From Phanerodontia chrysosporium (lineage: Eukaryota > Basidiomycota > Agaricomycetes > Polyporales > Phanerochaetaceae), in NCBI GenBank assembly GCA_001910725.1, contig MJGA01000002.1:1736001-1800000 (forward strand): a stretch of DNA of 64,000 nt, written 5' to 3'. This document shows positions 23,182-34,700 of the stretch, piece by piece. Both the position numbers and the translations under genes were made by a program. The notes under the pieces are model-generated. The model saw only the letters and a list, made by a program, of their open reading frames with translations, was not told the origin of the DNA and made no database searches. Numbering within the stretch: the first letter of the stretch is position 1; each line of letters begins with the position of its first letter.

Positions 23182-23510
23182 GGTGAACGGTGGCGAGGAG
23201 CGCGCGCCTGGCGGCGGGCGGGCGGGCAGACGGCGTCTCAGATGGCTTCCTGTTTTGGCAATGGGCGCCTCAACGACGTCAGAGCTTGGGGAGCGGGCGT
23301 TTCTGGTAGGTTCTGGTGCGTACTACGGCAGCCGATGGTCGAGACGGCCTTTCTAGTTGGCGCGGTCCCCGCCTCCCCCACGGATACTTAACGACCCACC
23401 CCTTTCGCCCGCCCTCTCTTCCAAACCGTCACCAACAATTCCAGCCTAGCTTTTCCGTTTCTTTTCGTTCCCTTTCCTTTCACCCCTGTATAATCTACTA
23501 CTCTCTCACA
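23182..23510. promoter_or_regulatory. Shared divergent promoter region, DUF202 and Sis1 genes
   Basis: The 329 bp between head-to-head starts. The right half contains pyrimidine-rich stretches (about 23440-23490) directly before the Hsp40 start, as is common at highly expressed fungal genes. No obvious heat-shock element array was found by eye. Confidence 0.4.
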
Positions 23511-24822
23511 ATGGGTACCGACTACTACAAACTGCTCGGCGTCGACCGAAACGCCAGCGAGGATGAGATCAAGAAGGCGTACAAGAAGATGGTACGTAGC
23601 CCTGCAACAAATCTACCCTGACCCGCCTGATACTCACCTCCTCCTTCCCAGGCCTTGAAGTGGCACCCCGATCGTAACGCTGGGTCAGAAGAAGCGTCAA
23701 AGAAATTCAAGGAGGTAAGCTGCGATATCGCCATTCAAAGCGCCTAGTCTGCATGGTCACTGACGTATTCCCCTTCATTTAGATCTCCGAAGCGTTCGAG
23801 GTACTCAGCGACAAGAACAAGAGGGCTATCTACGACCAATTCGGTGAGGAAGGTCTCAAGGGCGGAGGCCCCGCGCCAGGCGCCTCTGGTCCAGGGGGCT
23901 TCCCCGGCTTCAGCAGCTTTGGCGGCCCTGGCGGCACGACCTTCACCTTCACATCCGGCCCTGGAGGCTTCAGCAGCGGAGGCAGGGGCGGATTCAGCCC
24001 GACAGACCCGAACAAGATCTTCGAGTAAGTGGCCTTCATGCATAGCTCCTTTCACGACGTTCTGCGTGCTGACGCTTTACTCCCCTCAGGTCAATATTCG
24101 GCATGGGCGGACTCGGAGGCATGGGCGGCTTCCCGGGCATGCGGTCCACCATGTTCTCACATGGCGATGACGACGACGACATGGGCGGCTTCTTCTCAAG
24201 CTCAGGCGGAATGCCGGGAGGCATGCCCAACGGGTCCTCGCGCGGCGGCCGGCGGCCGGCGTCCCCCGCACCGTCCGCGGGTCCCTCAGAGATCACACGG
24301 CCACTCAAGGTGTCCCTCGAGGACCTGTACAACGGCGCGACGAAGCGCCTGAAGGTCGGGCGCAAGCTGCTGAACGGGTCCACGGAGGACAAGGTCCTCG
24401 AGATCCAGGTGTACCCCGGCTGGAAGAGCGGCACGAAGATCCGCTTCCCCAAGGCGGGCAACGAACAGCCGCACGGCGAGGCGCAGGACCTCGTGTTTGT
24501 CGTCGAGGAGAAGCCGCACGATCGCTTCAAGCGCGAGGGCAACGACCTCATCGCGAACGTCCAGATACCGCTCGTCGACGCGCTCACCGGCGGCAGCGGC
24601 AAGAAGGTCATTGAACACCTCGATGGACGGAAACTGCAGATACCAGTTCCCGGCGGCATCGTCAAGCCAGGCATGACCACCACCATCTCTGGCGAGGGCA
24701 TGCCGATCCGGAAAGAAGGCAGCACGAAGAAGAAGGGCGACATGATCGTCAAATGGGACGTCGTGTTCCCGACCAGCCTGACACCAGCACAGAAGGAGGG
24801 CATCCGGAAAGTCCTTGGATGA
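23511..24822 (+). CDS. SIS1: Sis1/Psi1-type class B DnaJ co-chaperone
   Basis: Model: join(23511..23591, 23652..23714, 23783..24024, 24090..24822), 372 residues. The J domain ([31 protein letters not shown]) is followed by a Gly/Phe/Met-rich linker ([20 protein letters not shown]) and the two beta-barrel C-terminal domains ([35 protein letters not shown]). It lacks the cysteine zinc-finger repeats of class A, which makes it class B. The C-terminus lacks an EEVD or CaaX motif. It drives Hsp70 substrate loading in the cytosol and nucleus, and in yeast Sis1 is essential. Confidence 0.95.
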
Positions 24823-25293
24823 GCTCGAAAAATCACCAGTCTCCTTCACTGTATTATCTCGGACTTTCTTGCATTGGCATTGGCACACTGTACTATTCGC
24901 ATATAATATACCACTAGTGTAGAAATGATACCCAAGCGTCGGCGCATGCAGCACGAGTGTGATATCGAGAGAGAGCGTGCCGCAGCCATTTCGGACACGA
25001 GAATGTCCCAGCGCATTCGAAGATTTGCAGCTAGGTTAGCAAAAGCGTTCTGCTCGTGGAAACGCGTGCAAAAAGTGCCTGCTAGTTATTGACCTCGGAG
25101 TTTGTAGCCGAACCTCGACAGACGAGGTCGAGCTGATGAAGCTGTTCACAGACAGGGGTCAGATCACCGTGTCGCCCCTCGACTCCCGCCTGTCTACGCA
25201 GGATTTGAGTAGATCTTATTCATACATTACATCGCGACTAGCCTCGACACATCAGAGAGAATGCAGTTTGGAACGACATGAGACGGCATCTAT
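24823..25293. other. Convergent intergenic region
   Basis: 3' flanks of the Sis1-type gene (+) and of DBP5 (-). No coding frame supported. Confidence 0.5.
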
Positions 25294-27241
25294 TCAAGAC
25301 TTGAGAGCCTTCTTCATTTGCTGTGAAAGGACAAACATGAGGCCAGCTGAGCAATATCGAGAGTGGATGCACACACCTCTTCCATGGCATCCAGATCGTT
25401 CGTCTCGATACGAATAATCTGTTTCCCAGTCGCCTTCTCGATCTGCTCCATCTGCTGCCACGTTCGCTTGTCGTGGACGAAGTTGATCGAGATACCCTTG
25501 CGTCCGAAACGACCCGTACGACCTGGAGGACTCGTCAACGTGCAACCGGATGACTTGTTCGACAGCACTTACCGATACGGTGAATATAAGTCTCGACATC
25601 TGGCTGCATGTCATCCTTGTTCTTCCAGTCACCCCGTTCATTGAGGAGTGGAAGATCATAGTTGACGACCAAGTTGACTTGCAGAATATCGATACCACGC
25701 GCGATGACATTGGTGGTGATCAGGACTTTCTCTCGTCCTTCGCGGAAGCTGTCGATAATTGCGTCACGCTCGGCTGCGTCCTTCGCACCGTGTAGCGAGG
25801 CAACCTTGTGACCTTCTGCTGTCATCCGGGCAGAGATACGGTCTGCAGTGTGCCGATGCTGAAGAAGCGTCAATGACGGGTGATGTACATACACACAGAC
25901 TGGCACGTACTTGACAGAAGATGATACTCTGGCCGACGGTAAGCAGGTTGTATAGCGAGACCAGGACTTCGTATTTGTGTTCTTCATCCCTGCAGTCCAT
26001 GTAGAATTGTCGGATGTTGTCGACAGTCACCTCGGTCTTCTGCAGCTCAATCTTGTTGGCGTTGGGCGCGAACTTGTTTGCAAAGTTCCGGACATTGTCA
26101 GGGAATGTGGCAGAGAACAGGACGATCTGCACTTGATTCTTAGGGAGCATGCTAACACATGTACGCGGCGCTGAGTACGTTGCACAGGATAGGGAGGCTG
26201 GATGACGTACTTCTTCACGCGCAGCGTCTGGTCTCCTAGCCCATCTTGATTCAGCATCTCATCAGCCTCGTCTAGAACGAAGATTTTGACGGCCGAGACG
26301 TCGATGACTTTGCGCCGGATGAGGTCGGTCATGGTTCCAGGCGTACCGACGATAACTTGCGCAGTCACTCTGCTCGCGTTACGTGGCAGGTGGTCCTTGA
26401 TTGCGTATTCAGTCTGCACCGGGGTGAACTTGCCCATCGCCACTACGACCGACATGATTTGGCGAGCGAGCTCACGCGATGGGGCTAGACAGAGAGCCTA
26501 TAGGACCACACTCAATGTATCTTTCGTTTCAAAGCGAACCTTCCCAGTTGGTAGCAAGCGCACCTGAGGCTGATTCTTAGAAAAGTCTATCCGGCTGAGC
26601 ATCGTCAGCACAAAGGCTGCAGTCTTCCCTGTTCCCGACTGGGACTGGCCGATCATGTTCTGCGGGCTATGGTCTAGTTGAGAGGGGGATACACGAAGGA
26701 AGCCGTAGAGCACTCACGGGTCGGATAGGAGTAGAGGAAGGGCGCGTTCTTGGATCTTGGATGGCTTAGTGAAGCCCATGTCGTAGATGCCTTTCAAGAG
26801 ATCTTGGTGACTACAAAGTGTGAGTGTCGAGAACACGGGGAAACATAGTGTCCCGTCACTAACAGTCCCAGTTGTTCGAAAGTCTTTGCACTATAGAGTG
26901 GCGAATTCGGGTCCGCTTGCTGATCTGCTAGCGTGACCTGCAGGGTTGTCAGACTGCAGCTTCAAGTGCTAACTTGCGATTGGCGTACCGATACTTCGTA
27001 GTCCGACTTGATAAGGTCTGTCGCGCTTTCTTTTGCGGCTTCTACAGCTTCTGTAAGGCGATGAGAGCGCGTCTGAAGGGTGAGTGGCATGTACGCACCG
27101 GTGGTCTTGCCCTCCGTCGCTTCAGGCTTGTCCTTGCTCTCGGCAGGAGCTGTGTGGCGCGGTTAGAGAAGGCAAGCATCCAGTGGACTAGAACTCACCG
27201 TCTGCCACAGGGGTGTAGAAACCGTCAGCATCCTTTTCCAT
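25294..27241 (-). CDS. DBP5: DEAD-box RNA helicase DBP5/DDX19 (mRNA export)
   Basis: Model: complement(25294..25320, 25377..25522, 25573..25858, 25911..26151, 26211..26497, 26564..26666, 26718..26810, 26864..26937, 26989..27050, 27099..27149, 27199..27241), 470 residues, all phases consistent. Motifs in order: Q-motif region ([13 protein letters not shown]), motif [11 protein letters not shown], Ia APSRELARQ, Ib [45 protein letters not shown]. The insert [20 protein letters not shown] between motifs V and VI and the absence of N- or C-terminal extensions typify DBP5, which removes export factors from mRNA at the nuclear pore. It is head to head with the adenylyltransferase gene, 268 bp apart. 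Confidence 0.95.
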
Positions 27242-27509
27242 GGTGGTCGTTTTTGCGCGCAGGTGGTGGAGAGTCAGTCGAGCAGTACTGCAGACCGATC
27301 GGCGTCCGGTGATCAATGAGGCATGCTCAAAGCATATCGTGGGAAAACAATAATCTCACTTGATCTAATCTAATCTCGCGCGTACCCCACTCGGGTCTTC
27401 GCGCCCTCCAGGTCACCATCAGCGAAAGTTGCAGGCATATAGTCCGTCAGCTGGCATACGTTCGTATACTTGCGTTTTCTTCCCAGTACTGCTACCACTC
27501 CCACTCACA

Positions 27510-28604
27510 ATGAGCTGTCTTTGCAGGCTCCGGTCGCCGTCGTTCATGCCGACGCACCTGGAGAGCCTCATCCACCGCGTCAAGCAAGGCTTGTCCGCGG
27601 TAGAACTCATCCATGTTCCACACGACCGCTGGCCGCTGCCCAGACCATCGCTTGACACGCGAAAGCAACTGAGGATATCCATCCTCGACTCCTCCTTCAA
27701 TCCTCCGACCCTCGCACACCTCGCGCTTGCGAGCGTCCCCTCCTCCATCTGCGCCACACCTACAGACGTGACCGGCGCGCCGCAGGACATTCCGGAGTAC
27801 GACGCAAGGCTCCTGCTGCTGTCCGTGCGCAATGCGGACAAAGCCCTCAAGCCTAACGATGCGACATACGCGCAGCGCTTGGAGATGATGATGCTCCTTG
27901 CCGAAGACGTCTCGTCGTCTCAAGCGCAACTGGCTCTTGCGGCTGTCCAACCGGACCATTCCACAGCCCCAGGCGTCCCTGCGCATCCCAACGTAGCAGT
28001 AGCCATTATTGACGAGCCAACGTTTGTTGGCAAGTCGCGTGTGCTGCACGAGTGGCTGCAAACCAGGCTGGCCTCACTCGCCGACTCCAGGACGTCGGAG
28101 GAATCTGTCCACAGACCTCTGGACACCCCACCTTCGTCTATCCCAAGACCAGAGCTCACTTTTCTTGTGGGCATTGATACACTCGAGCGCATCATCGCTG
28201 TTCGGTACTACGGGGACAGCGAAGACAATATGCGCCAGTCTCTTCAACAGTTCCTGTCTGCGCAGCGAGACGGTTCTCGACTCGTTTGCGCCAGACGAAT
28301 AACCCCGGGATCGCTCGAGAGTCCTCGAGACCGCGAAAGACGGGTTTGTCAGTTATGCCGCGAGTTTGTTGATCCTGACCGTGTCGCAATGGTAGACATA
28401 GGCGAGAAAGTAGAGAGTTACAGTTCCAGCGAGGTACGGGAGAGGATCGCACACTTGGACACCATCTGGACACGCATGGTTACGACTTCCGTAGCGGAGT
28501 ATATCAAAAGCGAGGAGCTGTACTTACCCACTAGATTACTACTCAATCTACGATCACGCGCAATGCTCACACTGTGTTGTTCAGAAGAGAGAAATCTATT
28601 TTGA
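27510..28604 (+). CDS. NMN/NaMN adenylyltransferase-like protein (Pof1-like)
   Basis: Intronless, 364 residues from the ATG at 27510; a second in-frame ATG at 27546 is also possible. The nucleotidyltransferase fold shows as LRISILDSSFNPPTLAHLAL near residue 60, where NPPTLAH corresponds to the GxFNPxHxxH motif with the first His replaced by Thr. Near the C-terminus is SYSSSEVRERIA, matching the second (ISSTxxR-type) motif. The middle contains VAVAIIDEPTFVGKSRVL and a FLVGIDTLERIIAVRYYG segment. Yeast Pof1 has this arrangement and NMN adenylyltransferase activity. Enzymatic activity of this protein is inferred. Confidence 0.8.
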   Translation: MSCLCRLRSPSFMPTHLESLIHRVKQGLSAVELIHVPHDRWPLPRPSLDTRKQLRISILDSSFNPPTLAHLALASVPSSICATPTDVTGAPQDIPEYDARLLLLSVRNADKALKPNDATYAQRLEMMMLLAEDVSSSQAQLALAAVQPDHSTAPGVPAHPNVAVAIIDEPTFVGKSRVLHEWLQTRLASLADSRTSEESVHRPLDTPPSSIPRPELTFLVGIDTLERIIAVRYYGDSEDNMRQSLQQFLSAQRDGSRLVCARRITPGSLESPRDRERRVCQLCREFVDPDRVAMVDIGEKVESYSSSEVRERIAHLDTIWTRMVTTSVAEYIKSEELYLPTRLLLNLRSRAMLTLCCSEERNLF

Positions 28605-28746
28605 AGCAAGAGTAGTACAAAGAATATAGTAGGGTAACCTTTTTACGTGAGAGCGTGAACATGATATGACAACAATGCGATATGTGACAGCCGAGCCTGC
28701 GAAATCCACCAAGAACCGAGATACACGAAGAGACATCGAGGGGAGC

Positions 28747-31700
28747 TTATGCGGAGGTAGCCTGAGCGAACGCGATGGCGGTCGTCTCCGAGTGGCTGAG
28801 CGAGACATGGACCTTGGCAACACCCTTGGCCTCAGCAGCCGCCTTCGCGTCGCCGTGGAGGACGACGGTTGGGACGCCGGACTCGTCGGGCAGGATCTCG
28901 ATGTCCTTCATCGGGGCAGCGGCGCCCTTGGAGGAGACTCCCAACGCCTTGAAGACAGCTTCCTTGCCGACCCACCGAGCAGCGAACGATGACGAGGGTG
29001 ATGGCTGCGCCTTGCAGTAGGCGATCTCGGCGTCGGTGAAGTTCCGCTCAAGGAATGTCGGGTTCCACGATGGAACGGCGGAGATCAGCTCTGCAAAGAA
29101 ATGTCAGCAACCCGTATATACATTACACGACGAAAGCGCCTCACCTTGGTCGACTCCGACACCGCTGACAGCCTGCTTGGAGAGGATCTCTGCGACCGCT
29201 GGGGCGTTCGACGCGTCGAGCTTGGGAGCGTTCGTGAGCTTCTTCGTGAAGGCATAGCTTCCCGTCTTCGGGTCGTACGTCGCCCGAGCCATCGAGTTCA
29301 GCAGTACTGGACCCTCGAGCTCCTTGGTGTATGGCGGGGCGTCCTTCACGCGAACGAGGGAGTTAGTGATCATCATCTCGCTCATCGCCTTGTACGACAG
29401 GCGGTAGCGGCGACGGTTCTTCTCCTTGTAGCTCTCGTACAGCGAGGGCTCGATGGCACCGAAGAGGAAGCGTGGGTGGAGGATCAAGCAAGTGCCACCG
29501 ACTTGTCCGAAGCCGAACGATGACATCAAACCAGCACGGATGCCGTCTGTGTGAATTGTCTTCGACGGGAACATGAGATAGCTGTGCTGCTTGAAGAGCG
29601 CGTCGATGTTGCTGCGAGAACATTAGTAAAGCGAGTCGCTAGGTGCAAGATGCGAAGACTTACTCGGCGTTGCGGTTGCCGGGGATGATGCCGGAGTAGA
29701 CACTTTGGAGGAGACCTGCCAATTGCCACGCCGCCGAGCCACCCTTGGAGTGACCGCAGAGGCTCTTCTGCGCCATGATAGGGACGGCGTTGCCGCGCGT
29801 ACGGTTGAGAGACGTGAAGATGTTGTTCCAGATGTCGGTCTCGTTCTTCTCGTTTGCGCCGGTCGAGGTGCCGTGGATAGAGAGCACGCCGACATCGTCA
29901 GCAGTGAGACCCCAGACAGCCAGCGCACGTCGAAGCGGCGCGACGCGTTCGTCGTAACCCTCGAGCATGCCGTACACTGCGAGCGCGTCCTTCTCCTGGC
30001 GTGCGGCTTCGCGTTCCATGTCCGCGATTCGGGAGGCAAGGTACTCCTGGTCCACTTCCTGTCCTTCGCTCTTGCGGTACTCGATCTCTCCCTGTAGAAG
30101 CTCGCGCTCGTTCTCGAGCCACTGTGCGATCTGCTTGCGACGGAAGTCGAGCTGGCGGCGGCGGTACTCGAGATCGAGGATGGGTACGGGGTGCTTGGAT
30201 GGCACCTCGCGGGCAATGGAGAGCGCGCCGCGACCGGGAGCGGGGACTGAACGGCCTGCCTTGTCGCTGCAACAAAAATTTAGCATGTGCTGGATCAGTA
30301 GGACTGAAAGCTAACTTACGTAGACGTTGAGGTATAGGCAACTATGCCGCGGACGGGAGCGCCAAGTTCCAGAGCCGTCTTCGCGTTCATGAGGACATGG
30401 ACACCGGTACCTTGAGCCTCCATAAAGCCGGAGCGTGTAGTGGTGGCTGGACGGGACATCTCAGTCGGCTCACGACCCATGGCGAGCTCAGTCTCTGCAT
30501 TGCTGGTGGCCTTCATGTTCGCGAACTCGTACGAGCCCTCTTCCGAGAGATCGTCGAATCCACCAGCAAGCATGACCTTCGCCTTGCCAGACAACAACGT
30601 GTCGCACGCGATCTCGATCGACTGGAGAGCGGTAGCGCTATGGACGTAATCAGTACCACGTTGATGGAAGGCGACTTATCACTACGTACCAGGCTCCGAC
30701 TGGAATCTTGATAGGACCGCTTGAGGAGAGCAAAAGCAAGTTGATCCAGCCGGCGGTGGTGTTGATGAATGTCTCCTGGAGGATGTCGTTCTGGACCTCC
30801 TTCTCGTCGCGCCGGTCCTTGAACATGCGAGCCAAGGACTCCATGCCTCCCATACCACTACCCAAGCTCGTTCCGACCTCCGATGGGTGGATGTACTGGT
30901 AGAGCTCGTAGGGATCGGTGATACCAGACATATTGAGAGCCTCCGCTGCGCAAACAAGAGCCCAGAGAGTCGTCCGGTCGGTCTGTGCAATGATGTCGGG
31001 AGGAATGCCGTAGCGGCCTGCGTCCCAACCGGTGGGGATCTGTCCAGCCACGAGACGGCTGAACCGGACGGCCTTCGGGACGAAGATTCGGGCACCCTTC
31101 TTGAACTTCACGAACCACTGGCCACCTTCGCCTGCCCAGATGTCGCACTTCTCGCCATGCTCGTGCTTGTACTTGTGCGCTTCGACTTCGGCAGCCTCGA
31201 AGGGCTCGAGATCGTGGATGAGCTCGATCTCCTGATGGAAGACCTTCTTCTTGGGGTCATAGCCGCGGAAGAGCTCCGGCTCTGGAGTAAAATAATGAGT
31301 ATCTGTGAGATTGGTGTAAGTGAGATTCACTTACCGATCATACGAACGCCAGCATGGGCTAGGATGTCCTTTTCGTAGCGAGCACGAACGTCCTTGTCGT
31401 CTACAGGCTCGCCAGACTTCGCATCAACCCAGCCAACGTAGAGCGAGCCGTCCTTGAGGCGTCCGTCGAAGTGCTTGATGAAGCCCATCATCCAGGCCAT
31501 CTCGATACAGCCTTCGATCGTGAATTCGCCGCGTGCCTCCATTTCCCATCGTGTACGCGAGCTGCCCCAGGGACCGACTTCAGCGAAGCCGGTGACGACA
31601 ATGACTTTTTCGAGGTCAATCATGCCGCGTAGGCGAGACACGTCCTCGAGCGACTCGAGCGGCTCGAGGGTAGGGAACTCGAACTTGAAGTTCGCGCGCG

Positions 31701-34700
31701 GAGTGACGTTGACTGTTTGCAGGACGCGTTCGGCCTTGTCGCCTTGAATCGTCTTGAAGTCGGCAGCGTTGTCACGAGCAACAGCGCGGCGGAGGTCGCT
31801 CTTCTGCTTGAGACCCATCCGAATCTTGGTCGTGATCTCGGCGAGATCGGGCAAGCGATCCATGCCGCCGTTGAGGTCAGCCCAGATAGGCTCGACTTGG
31901 GTGATACTGAATAGAAGCGGGTGCATGAGGCCAAGGATGTTGAAGGCCATCTCCTTCGCGGAGAATGTCCGAACACCGTAGCTCTCGAGCTCGTGAGCGA
32001 CAGTGTTCGTTGCGTCCATAAGACCAGTACCGCGCGTCCATCTAACACAAGGATCAGAAGCGGTAATCAAAAACTTCGAAGGACAACGTACCCGATAACA
32101 GCGCCAGCGAGACAGAGGTACTCGCCCCAACTCTCGGAGTTCCAACGGTTGAAGAGGGTCTCAAGAGAGATCTTTGACTCGGAGTAGAGACCGTCGTTGC
32201 CGAACAGGCCGTGATTCGGGGACAGAGGAAGGATGACCTGGGTAGGACGAGTGACGAAGTGGCGGCTCGCCTTCTTGATCTTGACTGCACCAAGGAGTCG
32301 GAGCAGGTTGACAAGCATGATGCGGTGTGCGAGCTCGGACTTGTCGTCGAGTCCATCGATTTCGCGACCATTCTCTGGGACGGCGGCGAATGGCAGGATG
32401 TAGTCGAGATCCATGCCGAGGGTTGAGTAGATGTAGTCGACGAGCGCCTCAACGTCTTGCTTTGAGCCTTGGTTGAAAGGAACCACAGTGAGCGCAGAGC
32501 CCTTGCTGCCGAAGCGCTGGAAGATGCCCTGGTAGTACTCGACCGTTGCCCGGCTGTAGCGAGACGTCGTGATCACGACGTGAGCACCGCCAGCCAAGAG
32601 ACCCTTGAGAATCTCGACACCGATCGATCCCTTGCCCACGCCGGTGAGTAGCGCGTTCTTGTCCTTGAAGGTGGTACCAGACGTCGCAATCTCGTGCAGG
32701 ATGTCCAGGTAGACACCGGTGAGGTTGCTGCTGTATTCCCAGCTGGTTCCGACCTTACGCTTGAGGTGAAGGAGCGGGATCTTGTCAGCGGTAACGGAGG
32801 CGATACCGGACACCTGCGGGCGCAAGAACTGGGACGACGACCGCCGTGTGCGTGGGGCGCCAGCGCGCGGACGAGATTCGGATCGCTTGTGAAGGGAACG
32901 AACAACGCCCTCGTACAATGCCTTGATGCGGTTCTTCTGCTCGTCACTGATCTCGGGCTGGTTCTTGACAACGTTCCAGAGCTTGAGGACGTCGTCCTGA
33001 ATCTTCTGGATGTTGGTCGGGGGCGTGACGGTATCTCCGCTGGCCATCTCTTCGACATAGGCCTCGAGTTTGCGAACGTTCTCGCGGACGACCTCGGAGT
33101 AGACGATGTCGCCTTTCTCCGTGACTTCAGTGTGAGGCGCGGTAGGGAACGTAACTGTGAATCTGGTTAGCTGTGCTCGCTACGCGACTGACTGACTACG
33201 TACCATCCTTATACAGGGGAGGCTGGTTGACGACCTCACGGCAGTTGTCGATGAGCTGCTGGCCGAACTGCTTGGCAAGCTTGTAGGTCTCGCCACGGTT
33301 AGGATCGCACTGGTCAATGTAATATTGCATGTAGGTGACGAGCTCGGGATCGGCGCGGTTCATGATCTGAATGCACCGGGCGGTAATTTCACGGTCGACA
33401 GTGGTGAGGCGGCCGAAGATGATGTCGTAGAACATGAGGAGAGCATCTTGACGAACCCAGTTCCAGGAAGAGTCGAAGTGACGGGCCTTGAGGACGTCGA
33501 ACGCCGGCTGAATACCGTCGATGTACGTGTCGCCGTGCTCCTTGGAGATCGCGTCGAGGCGAGCCTGAAGCGCAGCCACGTTGGCCTTCTCTGCGTCGTA
33601 CTTGAGCTCACCAGCACGAGAGTCCTGCTTGAGGTAACGCATGTACAGCTCGATCTGCTGACGAGCGAAGGTCTCTTGCTCCGCTTGGAACTTGAGGAAC
33701 TCCTCGCTGTTGATGACAGCACCGCCGGCGGCGCCACCACCGGCACCACCCGCAGCTCCCGACGAGAGCGAGATACCTGCGCGCTGAGCGTAGAGGGCGA
33801 CAACGGAGTCGAGCCAGGCCTTGGCCTCGGCTTCCGCGCCGAGACGCTTGGGTGGCTCCATGGTGGAACCAAGCAGAAGGACGGCGTCCGCGCGCTGAGG
33901 ACCGAGGCCCCAGGTCTTGCTCAGATAAGACTTGATCGCAGAGACGTTGAAGCCACCAGGCATCTTCGCGCCCACAAGGCGGGAGACGAGGCCAGAAGTG
34001 TACTTGCCAAGAGCGCCGGAGTAGCCGACTCCCAGAGCCGAGCCAAGTTCCTCGAGAGGAAGTTCCTCGCCCTTCTCGGGGGCAGAGGTGAACTCGAGTT
34101 GCAGGTCTCCGAGAATCTCGTTTTGCATGGTAGACTTGCCGCCCACGAGGTCCTTGATAGACTTGCTGAGCGGAATTTCGTCGACCTTCTTCTTGAGTTT
34201 CTGTGCAATGATCGTGACGAGAACGTCAGTGGCCTTGAGAGGAACGTCCTCGATAGCTGCGGCTCCGCCGGCAGGAGGAGCGACAGGAGCCGGGGCGGCA
34301 ACGGGGGCGGAGGGCGCGGCTGGGGCGGCGGCGGCGGCAGCTTCCGACTCGCTTTCGCCTTCAGCAGCTGCTTCCGGCTCGTCCTCGAACTGATAGTACA
34401 CTTCCTTGGTGTTCTTCGCGTGGCAAAGAACCTGGCGAGTGTGGCAGACGGAGTCATCCTGAGTTTCGTACTTGGCCTTGAATGTGCGAGTGGCCATGCC
34501 GGTGAGGGTAGGCGAAGGGCCGATCTCAATGAACCTCTCGAACTTGTAGTGCTGGAAGAGCAAATCCTGGGTCTCGATCCAGCGCACGGGAGACGCGAAC
34601 TGATAGGCGAGGAGCTCGACGAGGATCACGTAGGCCAGCTTCTGGCGCTGCTCGACCGAGCCCCAGTTCTCCTGATCCCACTTGCGCAGAACCTTGTCGA

